Shown here: one piece after another, positions 52,079 through 61,215 of the stretch
Layout of the letters: each line of letters begins with the position of its first letter
Numbering within the stretch: the first letter of the stretch is position 1
Position numbers and translations under genes: made by a program
Notes under the pieces: model-generated
What the model was told of the DNA's origin: nothing
Seen by the model: only the letters and a program-made list of their open reading frames with translations
Databases searched by the model: none
From: Bacteroidales bacterium
GTDB taxonomy: Bacteria; Bacteroidota; Bacteroidia; Bacteroidales; JAADGE01
Reading direction: 5' to 3'
DNA length: 64,000 nucleotides
Assembly (NCBI GenBank): GCA_021648725.1
Contig: JAKISF010000001.1
Location: 174,553 to 238,552, forward strand

Positions 52079-52972
52079 CTATTTTTTCCTGTTGATTTTA
52101 TGAAGGTACGCAAGTTTATATAAATCAAAAAGTTTGAGAGAAGGGTGTGTTCCGCAAAGATTTTTTTCGGTTAATTTTCTGAAGATTTTAAAGTATAACC
52201 TAAACAAAAATGATAAACTTGATGTTTTTTTATAAATATTTAACAACTTAATATCTTCAAATAATTCGGGGTAATCATAGCTTTTTAATAAATAAACTAA
52301 ATTTTCTATTCCGTTTTTTGTTTTTGAAATAAAATCGGTGCAAGTTTCTAAACCAATGTGAATAAGTGGGTTGTCTATATGTTTTATTTTTATGTTTTTT
52401 CGTTTAAGTTCTGTTCCGAAAAGAGTATCCTCGTGTCCGTATTCAGCTATTTTTTCATCAAACTTAATTAAATTATGTATTGATTTTGATATGATGTAGT
52501 TATTTGTCATGAAAGAACGATTCGGAAATTTATTGCGTTCTTCGGCATTTTTAACTTCTCGTTTTGTGCCGTAATACCATCTGAAATACTCTTTATTACA
52601 AAACGGTTTGTCTTTTTTGTATGTTCTCCCCCCGCACAGAACAACTTCATTTTTACAATCAAAAATATATTTTTTTATAAAATCTTTATTTTGAATTTCA
52701 GAATCACAATCAGCAAAAAGTAAGTAATCATATTTTGCTTGTTCGGCTAAATAATTTCTGATTGCCGAACGACCGATATTCTTTGTAAGTTGAATGTATT
52801 TTACATTTTCCAACTTATCTGTTTCAATATTTATTTTTCTGAAATTTAAATCGGAAGCATCATCTGCCAAAATAATTTCAAAATCAATTTTATTATGAAC
52901 AGCTTGTGAGTGTAGTTCATTAATAAACTGCCTGATATCGAAATTGTATATGGGAATCAGAACGGAGAGCAT
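52079..52972 (-). CDS. GT2-family glycosyltransferase
   Basis: This 297-residue GT-A fold protein opens with MLSVLIPIYNFD, followed by ILADDASDLNF near 35, a DxD-like LLFADCDSE near 88 and a late GHEDTLFGTEL acceptor motif near 180. It is probably a cytosolic or peripheral glycosyltransferase of cell-surface glycan assembly. Sugar and acceptor are unknown. It is isolated from other glycan genes; the nearest neighbours are DUF1573 and a C1 peptidase on the same strand but with gaps over 90 bases. The chain is full length. Confidence 0.88.
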   Translation of the reverse strand: MLSVLIPIYNFDIRQFINELHSQAVHNKIDFEIILADDASDLNFRKINIETDKLENVKYIQLTKNIGRSAIRNYLAEQAKYDYLLFADCDSEIQNKDFIKKYIFDCKNEVVLCGGRTYKKDKPFCNKEYFRWYYGTKREVKNAEERNKFPNRSFMTNNYIISKSIHNLIKFDEKIAEYGHEDTLFGTELKRKNIKIKHIDNPLIHIGLETCTDFISKTKNGIENLVYLLKSYDYPELFEDIKLLNIYKKTSSLSFLFRLYFKIFRKLTEKNLCGTHPSLKLFDLYKLAYLHKINRKK

Positions 52973-53123
52973 TTTATTTGTATTTTCTTTGTTGCGGCTT
53001 ATGTGTGACTTAATTACAGAAGATTTAGCAAAAGACAGTTAACGGAATTGTCAAGAACGATGCTCAAAAGTTGTGTTTTTCGATAATTATTTGACCTCTG
53101 CTTGACTTATTGTTTGACTTCGT

Positions 53124-54359
53124 TTAAAACTTTTTTAAAATATCTCTAACGGCATCTTTATGAATTGTGAATCCCATCATCTTAAGTTTTACATAATCTT
53201 CATGAAAGAAATAATAACCGAATTCGGGAGCATTTTCATCGTTATTTCTTGAACCCGAGCTTGAATCTTTTATTAAATACCATGTAATACCGTCTTTTTC
53301 GGTATAACCTACAAGGTGCATTCCGTGGTCATCGGTTGTTGTTTTATTTGAAAAACGAAATTGACGTGCATTTTCATCAATATATTCAGAAGGAATATCA
53401 AATTTCGGAATCATTGCTGTTTGCGTACTTCTTAAAAAGCCTGCTTCCGATACATCGCCGCCAATACTCATTGTGTAACCTTTTTTGATTGAACTTTTAA
53501 CAATTTTCATAAAATCATCCAAAGGAATATTGTAATAATCTTCACTGTGCCACCAGTTGTCCGGAACTTTATATTCTACCTGTTTCCAATACGGTTCTTG
53601 TTTGTAAGAAAGAATTTCCACATAATCATCAGGATTTATTTTAATGTAATCTTTAAGGTAAGATTGTGGTGTATATTTTTTCCCTTCAACCGTAAATTCA
53701 ACCGGCGGTTTTCCGATGTAATGATTCATTATATCTTTAATTGTTGCAATAACTTCTTCTTCGTTCCATGCATTTGTTTTTTTCAAAGATTGAAGATACG
53801 AATTCATTTCGTTAAACATTTTATCGTGTGTGTGATGTTTTCTTTCGTGTAACAAGCCTGTATAAGCAGAGTAGGGGACAGTGCCGTATGTTTTCCATAT
53901 TCTTGAAACGGCATTTCCTTCTGAGCCTTGCGAAAATAAAGATTTGCCCCTTGTTTTTACAAAACCTTTTGCTTTTTCAACATATTCCCAATAAACCGTA
54001 TATATCTCCGAAAGTTTAACTTTCTTTTTATTAACTCGGTAAACTTCCGATTCTAAAAAAGAAATTGTTGAATATGCCCAGCAAGAACCGGCATTGCCTT
54101 GTGAAATAACGGGCTTTGCCCATTCTCTTTTGTAATTACTGACTTTGTTCGGAATATTATAATTTGATTGGTCCATTTGAAACCTTTTATCAATTTCTTT
54201 TCTCTCCAAATTTTCATTAATGTGCCTTACATCTTTAAGAATTGAATTTTGATAATAACCGGGTTCATAAGATTTGAATGTTGCTTTGTCGGTTTTTACT
54301 TGTGCAAAAAACGTACTTGCAAAAAATATTGCAATTGAGAGGAATGTTATTTTTTTCAT
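53124..54359 (-). CDS. C1 family (papain/bleomycin hydrolase-like) cysteine peptidase, secreted
   Basis: This 411-residue protein has a signal peptide (MKKITFLSIAIFFASTFFAQ) and the papain catalytic pattern of the bleomycin-hydrolase branch. The oxyanion Gln87 and nucleophile Cys93 lie in SQGNAGSCWAYS, and His348 in DDHGMHLVGY. Where papains have Asn (NSWG), this chain reads YLIKDSSSG, with Asp365 at the Asn position. That may lower or alter activity, though related Bacteroidota proteins might share it. The long insertion between Cys and His fits the family. It probably digests peptides in the periplasm or outside. A -7 element lies 74 bases upstream. Confidence 0.85.
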   Translation of the reverse strand: MKKITFLSIAIFFASTFFAQVKTDKATFKSYEPGYYQNSILKDVRHINENLERKEIDKRFQMDQSNYNIPNKVSNYKREWAKPVISQGNAGSCWAYSTISFLESEVYRVNKKKVKLSEIYTVYWEYVEKAKGFVKTRGKSLFSQGSEGNAVSRIWKTYGTVPYSAYTGLLHERKHHTHDKMFNEMNSYLQSLKKTNAWNEEEVIATIKDIMNHYIGKPPVEFTVEGKKYTPQSYLKDYIKINPDDYVEILSYKQEPYWKQVEYKVPDNWWHSEDYYNIPLDDFMKIVKSSIKKGYTMSIGGDVSEAGFLRSTQTAMIPKFDIPSEYIDENARQFRFSNKTTTDDHGMHLVGYTEKDGITWYLIKDSSSGSRNNDENAPEFGYYFFHEDYVKLKMMGFTIHKDAVRDILKKF

Positions 54360-54432
54360 TTTTTGATATTTTGATTTGCAGAATTCAAGTCACGAATGCA
54401 ACTTTTTCTTTTGTTAATAATTCATTTTTGTA

Positions 54433-54440
54433 CAAATATA
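54433..54440 (-). promoter_or_regulatory. -7 promoter element of the C1 peptidase gene
   Basis: The minus strand reads TATATTTG (TAnnTTTG), 74 bases upstream of the ATG at 54359. The remaining gap to the pcm gene (54360-54671) has no open frame or hairpin I can support; TACTTTTA just before pcm resembles a -7 element with one mismatch. Confidence 0.42.
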
Positions 54441-54671
54441 GGGTTTTCATAATTAAATCTCTTTCTTGTCCTGCTGTTTATTTTATTTTTCATTGTTGTT
54501 TTATAAACTTATCGGTTACGGTATAGGAAATCGGTTTCGTTTGCATGTTTGCTTTTTGTTACAGACAAAATGATTTTTGATGCTCAAGCAAAACCTTTTG
54601 AACTTCATATTTTGGGTTATTAGAAATTGAAATCATTAAAATAATAAAGTTTTAAAAAAAGAATTACTTTT

Positions 54672-55337
54672 ATGCAAAATTTCATAAATATTCAAATGAC
54701 TGATTCATACAAACATAAAGGTTTAAGGAAAAGGCTTGTTGAAACCTTAAAAAATAAAGGCATAAAAAATCAAGAAGTTTTAGATGCAATTATGAATGTT
54801 CCGAGACATCTGTTTATGGCAAAAGGTTTTGAAGAAAGAGCATATCAGGACAACGCATTTCCGATTGCTGCCGACCAAACAATTTCACAACCTTACACCG
54901 TTGCTTTTCAAACAAGTTTGCTTAACATTGAAAAAGGCAATAAGGTTTTAGAAGTAGGAACAGGCTCAGGCTACCAAGCGGCTGTTTTGTCAGAATTAGG
55001 CGTAAAATTATTCACCATTGAAAGACAAAGAGAACTGTTTTTATCATCACAAATTATTCTAAAAAAACTCAATTATAATCCTTATTGTTACTACGGAGAC
55101 GGTTACAAAGGACTTCCGACTTATGCTCCTTTTGATAAAATATTAATTACGGCAGGTGCCGAAAAAATTCCCGAAGAGCTTTTAAAACAACTGAATACAG
55201 GAGGTATTTTAGTTGCTCCCATAGGTCCTCGTCATACACAAGACATGATTAAAGTTACAAAAATTAATGAGCATAAATTTAAAAAAGAAAGTTTCGGGAA
55301 GTTTGTTTTTGTTCCTATGCTGAAAGGGAAAAATTAA
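54672..55337 (+). CDS. pcm: protein-L-isoaspartate O-methyltransferase
   Basis: Pcm methylates isoaspartyl residues in damaged proteins so that they can be repaired. The 221-residue protein has the family core: VPRHLFMAKGFEERAYQDNAFPI, TISQPYTVAFQTSLL, motif I VLEVGTGSGYQAAVL, VKLFTIERQRELF, and FDKILITAGAEKIPEELL. The likely true start is the second ATG at 54696 (MTDSYKHKGLRK), since family members begin there; the first eight codons may be leader. It is convergent with the second YjbQ gene, overlapping it by 4 bases. Confidence 0.94.
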   Translation: MQNFINIQMTDSYKHKGLRKRLVETLKNKGIKNQEVLDAIMNVPRHLFMAKGFEERAYQDNAFPIAADQTISQPYTVAFQTSLLNIEKGNKVLEVGTGSGYQAAVLSELGVKLFTIERQRELFLSSQIILKKLNYNPYCYYGDGYKGLPTYAPFDKILITAGAEKIPEELLKQLNTGGILVAPIGPRHTQDMIKVTKINEHKFKKESFGKFVFVPMLKGKN

Positions 55338-55738
55338 ACTTTCAAAATTGTTACGACAATACTTCTTGAAATTCTCGGACCGTCAAATTCGCATAAAAAA
55401 ATGTTTTGCCAAGTTGATAAGCCGAGTTCTCCGTTAATTACGGGAATACATTCGCTCGGACCAATTAAACCAGATTTTAAATGAGAATCTCCGTTTCCGT
55501 CTTGTGCATCGTGTTTCCAAACTCCTTTCGGAATTAGGTTTTCCAATAAATCCAAAACATCTTCTTGAACGGAATAATCCCAATTTTCCTGAATCATAAT
55601 CCCTGCTGTTGCCCCTTGAACATAAACATTTAATATACCGTTTTTTATATTTGCATTTTGCAAAATCATTTTTATATCTTCAGTAATATCAATCATTTCG
55701 CATTTTTGCTTTGTTCTGATGTTTATTGTTTTTTGCAT
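55334..55738 (-). CDS. YjbQ (UPF0047) family protein, copy B
   Basis: This 134-residue YjbQ-like protein belongs to a different branch from copy A at 35563-35973. Its first motif is VQGATAGIMIQENWD, with Gly-Ala in place of the usual His-Thr, so one of the proposed active-site histidines is missing. The second (GDSHLKSGLIGPS) keeps His, and LSTWQNIFLCEFDGPR matches the common tail. It could be a functionally distinct paralogue rather than an enzyme like copy A. It ends 4 bases inside the 3' end of pcm and has a -7 element at 55748-55755. Confidence 0.85.
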   Translation of the reverse strand: MQKTINIRTKQKCEMIDITEDIKMILQNANIKNGILNVYVQGATAGIMIQENWDYSVQEDVLDLLENLIPKGVWKHDAQDGNGDSHLKSGLIGPSECIPVINGELGLSTWQNIFLCEFDGPRISRSIVVTILKV

Positions 55739-55747
55739 TTTTTATTT

Positions 55748-55755
55748 CAAAAATA
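55748..55755 (-). promoter_or_regulatory. -7 promoter element of YjbQ copy B
   Basis: The minus strand reads TATTTTTG (TAnnTTTG), 10 bases before the ATG at 55738. This would give a very short leader. Confidence 0.42.
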
Positions 55756-55777
55756 CAAAACTTTAAGTAAAGAGTTC

Positions 55778-55785
55778 TATTTTTG
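55778..55785 (+). promoter_or_regulatory. -7 promoter element of rsgA
   Basis: TATTTTTG (TAnnTTTG) ends only 5 bases before the ATG at 55791, which would make the rsgA transcript leaderless or nearly so. Confidence 0.45.
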
Positions 55786-55790
55786 CCCTA

Positions 55791-56729
55791 ATGAATAAAG
55801 GAATCATCATAAAATCAACAGGAAGTTGGTATCATGTTAAATATGACAATAAAGTTATTCAGTGTAAATTGCGAGGAATTTTCAAGACAAAAGGCTTCAG
55901 AACAACAAATCCGGTTGCGGTTGGTGATTATGTAGGTTTTGAATATCAGGATGATAATATAAAAGGTATTATTAAAAAGATATATGAAAGGAAGAACTTT
56001 TTGGTAAGAAAATCAACCAATCTTTCTAAACAGTCTCATATTATTGCCGCAAATATTGATTTTTGCTTTTTGGTAATAACCTTAAAAAAACCTGTTACTT
56101 ACCCTGTTTTTATCGACAGATATTTAATTGCTTGCGAAGCAAATAAAATTAAAGCTGTATTAATTTTCAATAAAATTGACATTTACAATAAAGATGAAAC
56201 AGAAAAATTAAAAAAAATAATTGCAATATATAAAAACATAGGTTATAAATGTATTGAAATTTCTGTAAAAGAGAATATAAATATTGATGAAGTAACAAAA
56301 CTTATCCAAAATAAAACAATTGTAATTTCAGGAAATTCAGGTGTCGGGAAATCAAGTTTAATAAATTTATTGGAACCGGGTTTAAAATTAAAAACTTCCG
56401 AAATATCTGATTATCACGAACAGGGAAAGCACACAACAACTTTTGCCGAAATGCACAAAATAGGAGAAGCCTATATTATTGATACTCCCGGCATAAAAGG
56501 ATTCGGGTTTGTAGGCATAAATGAAGAAAACTTAAATTTATTCTTTCCCGAAATGTTGAAAATTAAAAAACATTGTAAATTTAATAATTGTACTCATACA
56601 CATGAACCCGAATGTGCCGTAAAAAATGCCGTTGGAAAAAAACAAATAAGTTCTTTGAGATATAATAATTATTTGAATATTTTAGCCGGAGATGAAGATA
56701 AATACAGACAAGATAAATACGGTATTTAA
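55791..56729 (+). CDS. rsgA: ribosome small subunit-dependent GTPase A
   Basis: RsgA is a circularly permuted GTPase that checks late assembly of the 30S subunit. The 312-residue protein has an N-terminal OB-fold (about 1-75). Permuted G-motifs follow: NKIDIY (G4) near 122, ISVKEN (G5-like), GNSGVGKSSLI (G1) near 182, KHTTTFAEM (G2) and DTPGIKGFG (G3) near 230. A C-terminal zinc knuckle reads CKFNNCTHTHEPEC with three Cys and a His. All are intact. Its -7 element overlaps the start region, implying a leaderless message. Confidence 0.95.
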   Translation: MNKGIIIKSTGSWYHVKYDNKVIQCKLRGIFKTKGFRTTNPVAVGDYVGFEYQDDNIKGIIKKIYERKNFLVRKSTNLSKQSHIIAANIDFCFLVITLKKPVTYPVFIDRYLIACEANKIKAVLIFNKIDIYNKDETEKLKKIIAIYKNIGYKCIEISVKENINIDEVTKLIQNKTIVISGNSGVGKSSLINLLEPGLKLKTSEISDYHEQGKHTTTFAEMHKIGEAYIIDTPGIKGFGFVGINEENLNLFFPEMLKIKKHCKFNNCTHTHEPECAVKNAVGKKQISSLRYNNYLNILAGDEDKYRQDKYGI

Positions 56730-56753
56730 CAATAAAAGACAAAACAGAAACAC

Positions 56754-58325
56754 ATGAAACAATTCTTTTTCTTTATACTGATATTGACAATTATTCTTTC
56801 TCAAAAAGCTTTATCTCAACAACAAATGTTGCCTATAGGAACTTCGTACAAACAGCAAATAAGTTTTGAAATAAACAAAAATGATGTTGCAATTAATACT
56901 GGTTTTAAACCTCTTTTGAAATCAGACGTAAATAATATTACGAACATTGATTCTGTAATTTACAACTACAAACAAAGAACTGAGTTTTTTAAAAATCATA
57001 AAGAAAATTGGTTTTTGAGGGCACTTTTTTTTGACGATTTTGTTTCGCTAAAAAAAAAGAACTTCAATTTATATATAAATCCTTTACTTTATGTTGAAGC
57101 AGGCAAAATTACAGAATCCGGAGAAAATTATTATATCAACACAAGAGCTATAGAAATTAAAGGAGATATAGGAAAGAAATTATCATTTTACTCAAGTTTC
57201 AGAGAAAATCAAGCCAAATTCAGACCTTATATTTATGATTGGGCATGGAACAGATTAGTTGTTCCCGGACAAGGAGCAATGAAAAAAAACAATAATGATT
57301 TAAGTTTATATGATTTTTCGTCTGCTTCTGCTTATCTTTCTTTATCCCCTGCAAAATGGCTTAATATTCAATTCGGACAAGATAAGAATTTCATAGGAGA
57401 AGGACATCGTTCATTATTATTGTCGGATAATGCTTTAAATTATCCTTTTGCTAAATTCAGCTTTACTTATAAATCATTTAAGTATGTAACAATGTTTACT
57501 GAATTCAGAGATTTTGAAACAGCATATTATTCTTACCATTACAAAAAGCACGGTGTATTTAATTATTTTTCTTATAATTATAAAAACAGGTTTGAAGTAG
57601 GTTTTTTTGAAGGTGCAATTTACCAAACAACAGATACTGCAGCAAACTATTATAACAAATTTAAATCGGATTATTTTATTCCTGTTATCGGAATAAGAAC
57701 TGCAATTAACGGTTTTGCATCCGAAAATAACATCCTTGCCGGAATAAATGCAAAAGTTAAAATCACAGATTATATTCAAACATACGGACAAATTGCAATC
57801 GACAATCCTTCGTTAAAGAAATTTGCATATCAAGGGGGCATTAAAATATTTGACATTCTACACGAAAAAATTAAAAATCACAAAATATATTTTCAAGCAG
57901 AATATAACTTAGCAAAACCGAGAACATATTCGCACGCAAATTTAAAGTATCAAACTTGGACTCATTACAAGCAAGAATTAGCACATCCGGCAGGTTCAGA
58001 TTTTAAAGAAATGTTTTTTAATATACATTATTCATACAAATCACTTCTTTTAGATTTCAATTACACAAATCTAACTTTAAACAATAAATCAACTTTTTCT
58101 GATATTTATATGCTTGATAATTATACATATTTTATTAATCCTGTACCTGAACAAATCATGCATAAAAATTTAACAATTGCATACATTATTAATCCGAGAA
58201 CAAATCTTCAAATATACGGAGGCTTTGATTTCAGGGAAAAGCAAACAGAAAACAATATTGAAAAAAGTTCTTATATTATGTTCGGAATCAAAACAGGTTT
58301 AAATAATTTCTACTATGATTTTTAA
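56754..58325 (+). CDS. outer-membrane beta-barrel protein, RemB-like
   Basis: This 523-residue protein has a signal peptide (MKQFFFFILILTIILSQKALS). A porin-like barrel follows, with many alternating Tyr/Phe strands (ISFEINKNDV, FGQDKNFIGEGHRSLLLSDNALNYPFAKF). It ends with an aromatic-closing strand (MFGIKTGLNNFYYDF). The GxGxRSLLLSDN pattern is characteristic of RemB of gliding Bacteroidota and of Wzi-like capsule-assembly barrels. Its function in gliding or surface polysaccharide is a family inference. It lies 24 bases after rsgA and 46 before the histidine kinase gene, but without functional coupling that I can see. Confidence 0.65.
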   Translation: MKQFFFFILILTIILSQKALSQQQMLPIGTSYKQQISFEINKNDVAINTGFKPLLKSDVNNITNIDSVIYNYKQRTEFFKNHKENWFLRALFFDDFVSLKKKNFNLYINPLLYVEAGKITESGENYYINTRAIEIKGDIGKKLSFYSSFRENQAKFRPYIYDWAWNRLVVPGQGAMKKNNNDLSLYDFSSASAYLSLSPAKWLNIQFGQDKNFIGEGHRSLLLSDNALNYPFAKFSFTYKSFKYVTMFTEFRDFETAYYSYHYKKHGVFNYFSYNYKNRFEVGFFEGAIYQTTDTAANYYNKFKSDYFIPVIGIRTAINGFASENNILAGINAKVKITDYIQTYGQIAIDNPSLKKFAYQGGIKIFDILHEKIKNHKIYFQAEYNLAKPRTYSHANLKYQTWTHYKQELAHPAGSDFKEMFFNIHYSYKSLLLDFNYTNLTLNNKSTFSDIYMLDNYTYFINPVPEQIMHKNLTIAYIINPRTNLQIYGGFDFREKQTENNIEKSSYIMFGIKTGLNNFYYDF

Positions 58326-58370
58326 AAACAACATAAAGCCCCGAAAAGCGTTAATAACAAAAACTGCTGC

Positions 58371-59522
58371 ATGAATATTTATTCCAGAAAACAAAAATAT
58401 AAGTTCATAATTTTTATTACGGCATTAATTATAGGCGTGGGGTTTATTTTATATGCAGGAAGTTTATCAAAAGAAATTTCGGAACAAGAACGTGAAAAAA
58501 TTAAAATTTGGGCTGAATCTTTAAAAGAAACTTCCGAAATGCCTTTGGATGCAGAAATTAGTCCCACTTTATATAAAATATTACTTGAAAACAAATCAAT
58601 TCCGGTAATTTTGTTGGATGAAGATATGTCAATTATTACACATCGAAATTTAAACGAAAAAAAGATACAAGACAGCATTTATTTGCAAAATAAGCTGGAA
58701 TTAATGAAAGAACAACACGAACCAATTGTAATTGAATATCTTGCAGGACATAAAAATTACGTTTACTACGAAGATTCAGCTCTTTTAAGAAATCTGTATT
58801 ATTATCCGTACTTTCAAATATTAGTTGTTACTTTTTTTATTGCAATTTCATATTTTGCATTCAGTTCGGCAAAACGAGCCGAAGAAAATCAACTGTGGGC
58901 AGGTATGTCAAAAGAAACTGCCCATCAATTAGGTACACCTATTTCTGCTCTTGTTGCTTGGGTCGAACTTTTGAAACTTAAAAGTGAAGACAAACAACTG
59001 ATAGAAGAAGTAAGTAAAGACGTAAAACGCTTAGAAACCATTACTGAAAGATTTTCAGGTATCGGTTCAAGTCCGGTATTAATGCGAAATAATCTTTATA
59101 AAGTTCTGATAAATTCTGTTTCATACCTTCAACGCAGAACTTCAAAAAAAGTTGAATATATTTTAAACTTCGATAAAGAAGGAGAGCTTTTAATACCGTT
59201 AAACGAGTCTCTTTTTGAGTGGGTTATCGAAAATATGTGCAAAAATGCAATTGATGCCATGCAAGGAAAAGGAAAAATAACTATTTCGGTTACAGAAAAA
59301 AAAGAAAACGTATTTATTGATGTTCACGACACCGGAAAAGGAATTGCCAAATCGCAATTTAAAACAGTGTTTAAGCCCGGTTACACAACAAAAAAACGAG
59401 GTTGGGGTTTAGGTTTATCACTAGTAAAACGTATTATAGAAAGTTACCACTCAGGCAAAGTATATGTAAAAAGTTCAGAAGTTAATAAAGGTACAACTTT
59501 CAGAATAAATTTAAAAAAATAA
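58371..59522 (+). CDS. sensor histidine kinase
   Basis: This 383-residue membrane kinase has a first helix (about 11-30), an extracytoplasmic sensor region (about 31-145) and a second helix (about 147-166). The HisKA-like H-box follows (SKETAHQLGTPISAL, His185), then the HATPase domain with N-box NMCKNAIDAM, G1 DTGKGI and G2 GWGLGLSLVKRI. The HQLGTP form of the H-box is common in Bacteroidota. No response regulator is adjacent, so it is an orphan here. It is probably co-transcribed with the RemB-like gene upstream, whose stop is 46 bases away. Confidence 0.92.
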   Translation: MNIYSRKQKYKFIIFITALIIGVGFILYAGSLSKEISEQEREKIKIWAESLKETSEMPLDAEISPTLYKILLENKSIPVILLDEDMSIITHRNLNEKKIQDSIYLQNKLELMKEQHEPIVIEYLAGHKNYVYYEDSALLRNLYYYPYFQILVVTFFIAISYFAFSSAKRAEENQLWAGMSKETAHQLGTPISALVAWVELLKLKSEDKQLIEEVSKDVKRLETITERFSGIGSSPVLMRNNLYKVLINSVSYLQRRTSKKVEYILNFDKEGELLIPLNESLFEWVIENMCKNAIDAMQGKGKITISVTEKKENVFIDVHDTGKGIAKSQFKTVFKPGYTTKKRGWGLGLSLVKRIIESYHSGKVYVKSSEVNKGTTFRINLKK

Positions 59523-59541
59523 AAGAAAAGAAACTGCCGAT

Positions 59542-61110
59542 TCAAATTTTTTCCGGATAGTCGGTAATATCTCTTATTTCATTATACAACTTTTTAAGTC
59601 TTTTATACATTCTTAAATATACCTTTTTGTAAAGTTTATCATATATTTCTTTGTTTTTTTGTTGCGGAGAATATGATTTTTCAGTTCTGCACATATTTTT
59701 TACGGCATCTTCGTAAGAATTAAAATATTTCATCCCTACTGCAGCATTTATTGCTGCTCCGAGTGCGGATGTTTCATAAATATGAGGTTTTTCAACAGGC
59801 AAATTAAAAATATCTGCCGTTAATTGAAGTGCTTGCTCACTTTGTGAGCCGCCGCCGGAAACAATAATCTTTCGTATTTTTGTTTTAGTCTTTTTTTCGG
59901 TTCTTTGTAAACCTTCTTTCAAAGCATAAGCTAAACCTTCAAGAATTGCCCGGTAAATATGTGCTCTGTTATGAACATCACCGAAACCGATTATTGCACC
60001 TTTTGCCTCCGTGCCCGGAATTTTAACACCCGGCGACCAATACGGCTGTAAAGTAAGCCCGAGAGAACCCGGCGGAATTTTTTTAATCATCTCATCAAAC
60101 AATTCTTCCGGTGTTTGTCCTGTTTTTTCGGCAATTTCAACTTCTTTAGAACCAAATTCGTTTTTAAACCAATTTACCATCCAAAACCCTCTGTATATCA
60201 TAATTTCTGTGTTGAAAAAATCTTGAACCGGACCGGGATAAGAAGGAAAAAACGGAATTACTTCATAGTATTTTTTTTGTATAGTTTGAACGGTTGCAGT
60301 TGTGCCGTAGCTTAAACAAGCAACATCAGGCTCAAAAACTCCCGAACCCAAAACCTCCGATGCTTTGTCGGATGCTGCAGCAATAAGAGGCAAACCGGCA
60401 GGAATACCGGTAACTTTTGCTGCATCTTCACTTATATTTCCCAATAATTCTGCCGGTTTAACTAATTCAGTCAGCATTTTCGGTTTTACCGGAAACATTT
60501 TGCTGTTTCTGTGATTTTCCCCTGCCCATTTATGTTTTTTATAATCAAAAGGCATGTATCCGACCATGTTTCCTATTGAGTCAATAAATTTTCCTGTAAG
60601 TTTAAAAGTGAGCCAGCCCGAGAGATAAAGATATTTTTCAGTTTTCTCCCAAATATCAGCTTGGTTTTGAATTATCCAATTACATTCGGCATTTTTAACC
60701 GCATGCACAACAGATTCTTTCATATTAATCACCCTTAACGAAGTTCTTGCCAAAATTTTCGGATAATCTTTTGCTTTTGCCAACCTTTGATCAAGCCAAA
60801 CAATTGCAGGTCTTAAGGGTATTCCGTTTTTATCGGTATTTATTACTGTTCCTCTTTGTGTAGTAATTGCAACAGCCTTTATTTTGTTTACGGGAACTTT
60901 TGTTTCAGAAAAAAGTTGCGAAGTAGTTTCGGAAAGTTTGTTCCAAAAATAATCAGGTTCTTGTTCTGCCCAACCCGGCTTTAATGAATAGTAAGGCTTT
61001 ATATTTGTTTTTCTGATATCAACAATATTTCCCGACAAATCGAATAATACGGCTCTTATTGATTGTGTACCTACATCTATTGAAAGTATAATTTCAGAAT
61101 TTGGTGTCAT
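59542..61110 (-). CDS. FGGY-family carbohydrate kinase
   Basis: This 522-residue sugar kinase has an N-terminal FGGY domain (LSIDVGTQSIRAVLFDLSG near 10-28, PGWAEQEPDYFW near 46, the central VWLDQRL near 104). The C-terminal ATP-binding half has SYGTTATVQTI near 267, LTLQPYWSPGV and IVSGGGSQSEQALQLTADI near 425. It phosphorylates an open-chain sugar or polyol; xylulose, glycerol or another substrate cannot be chosen. No isomerase or transporter is nearby. It is divergent from mnmA and 19 bases beyond the histidine kinase stop. The protein appears complete. Confidence 0.88.
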   Translation of the reverse strand: MTPNSEIILSIDVGTQSIRAVLFDLSGNIVDIRKTNIKPYYSLKPGWAEQEPDYFWNKLSETTSQLFSETKVPVNKIKAVAITTQRGTVINTDKNGIPLRPAIVWLDQRLAKAKDYPKILARTSLRVINMKESVVHAVKNAECNWIIQNQADIWEKTEKYLYLSGWLTFKLTGKFIDSIGNMVGYMPFDYKKHKWAGENHRNSKMFPVKPKMLTELVKPAELLGNISEDAAKVTGIPAGLPLIAAASDKASEVLGSGVFEPDVACLSYGTTATVQTIQKKYYEVIPFFPSYPGPVQDFFNTEIMIYRGFWMVNWFKNEFGSKEVEIAEKTGQTPEELFDEMIKKIPPGSLGLTLQPYWSPGVKIPGTEAKGAIIGFGDVHNRAHIYRAILEGLAYALKEGLQRTEKKTKTKIRKIIVSGGGSQSEQALQLTADIFNLPVEKPHIYETSALGAAINAAVGMKYFNSYEDAVKNMCRTEKSYSPQQKNKEIYDKLYKKVYLRMYKRLKKLYNEIRDITDYPEKI

Positions 61111-61215
61111 ATTTTTAGGATAATTTAAAACTGTTCAATCCGTGAAAGTATAAAAAAATGAATAATTTGAATTCTTAACTGTAATTTATTCTTTATTTTG
61201 CATAAAATAATCAAT

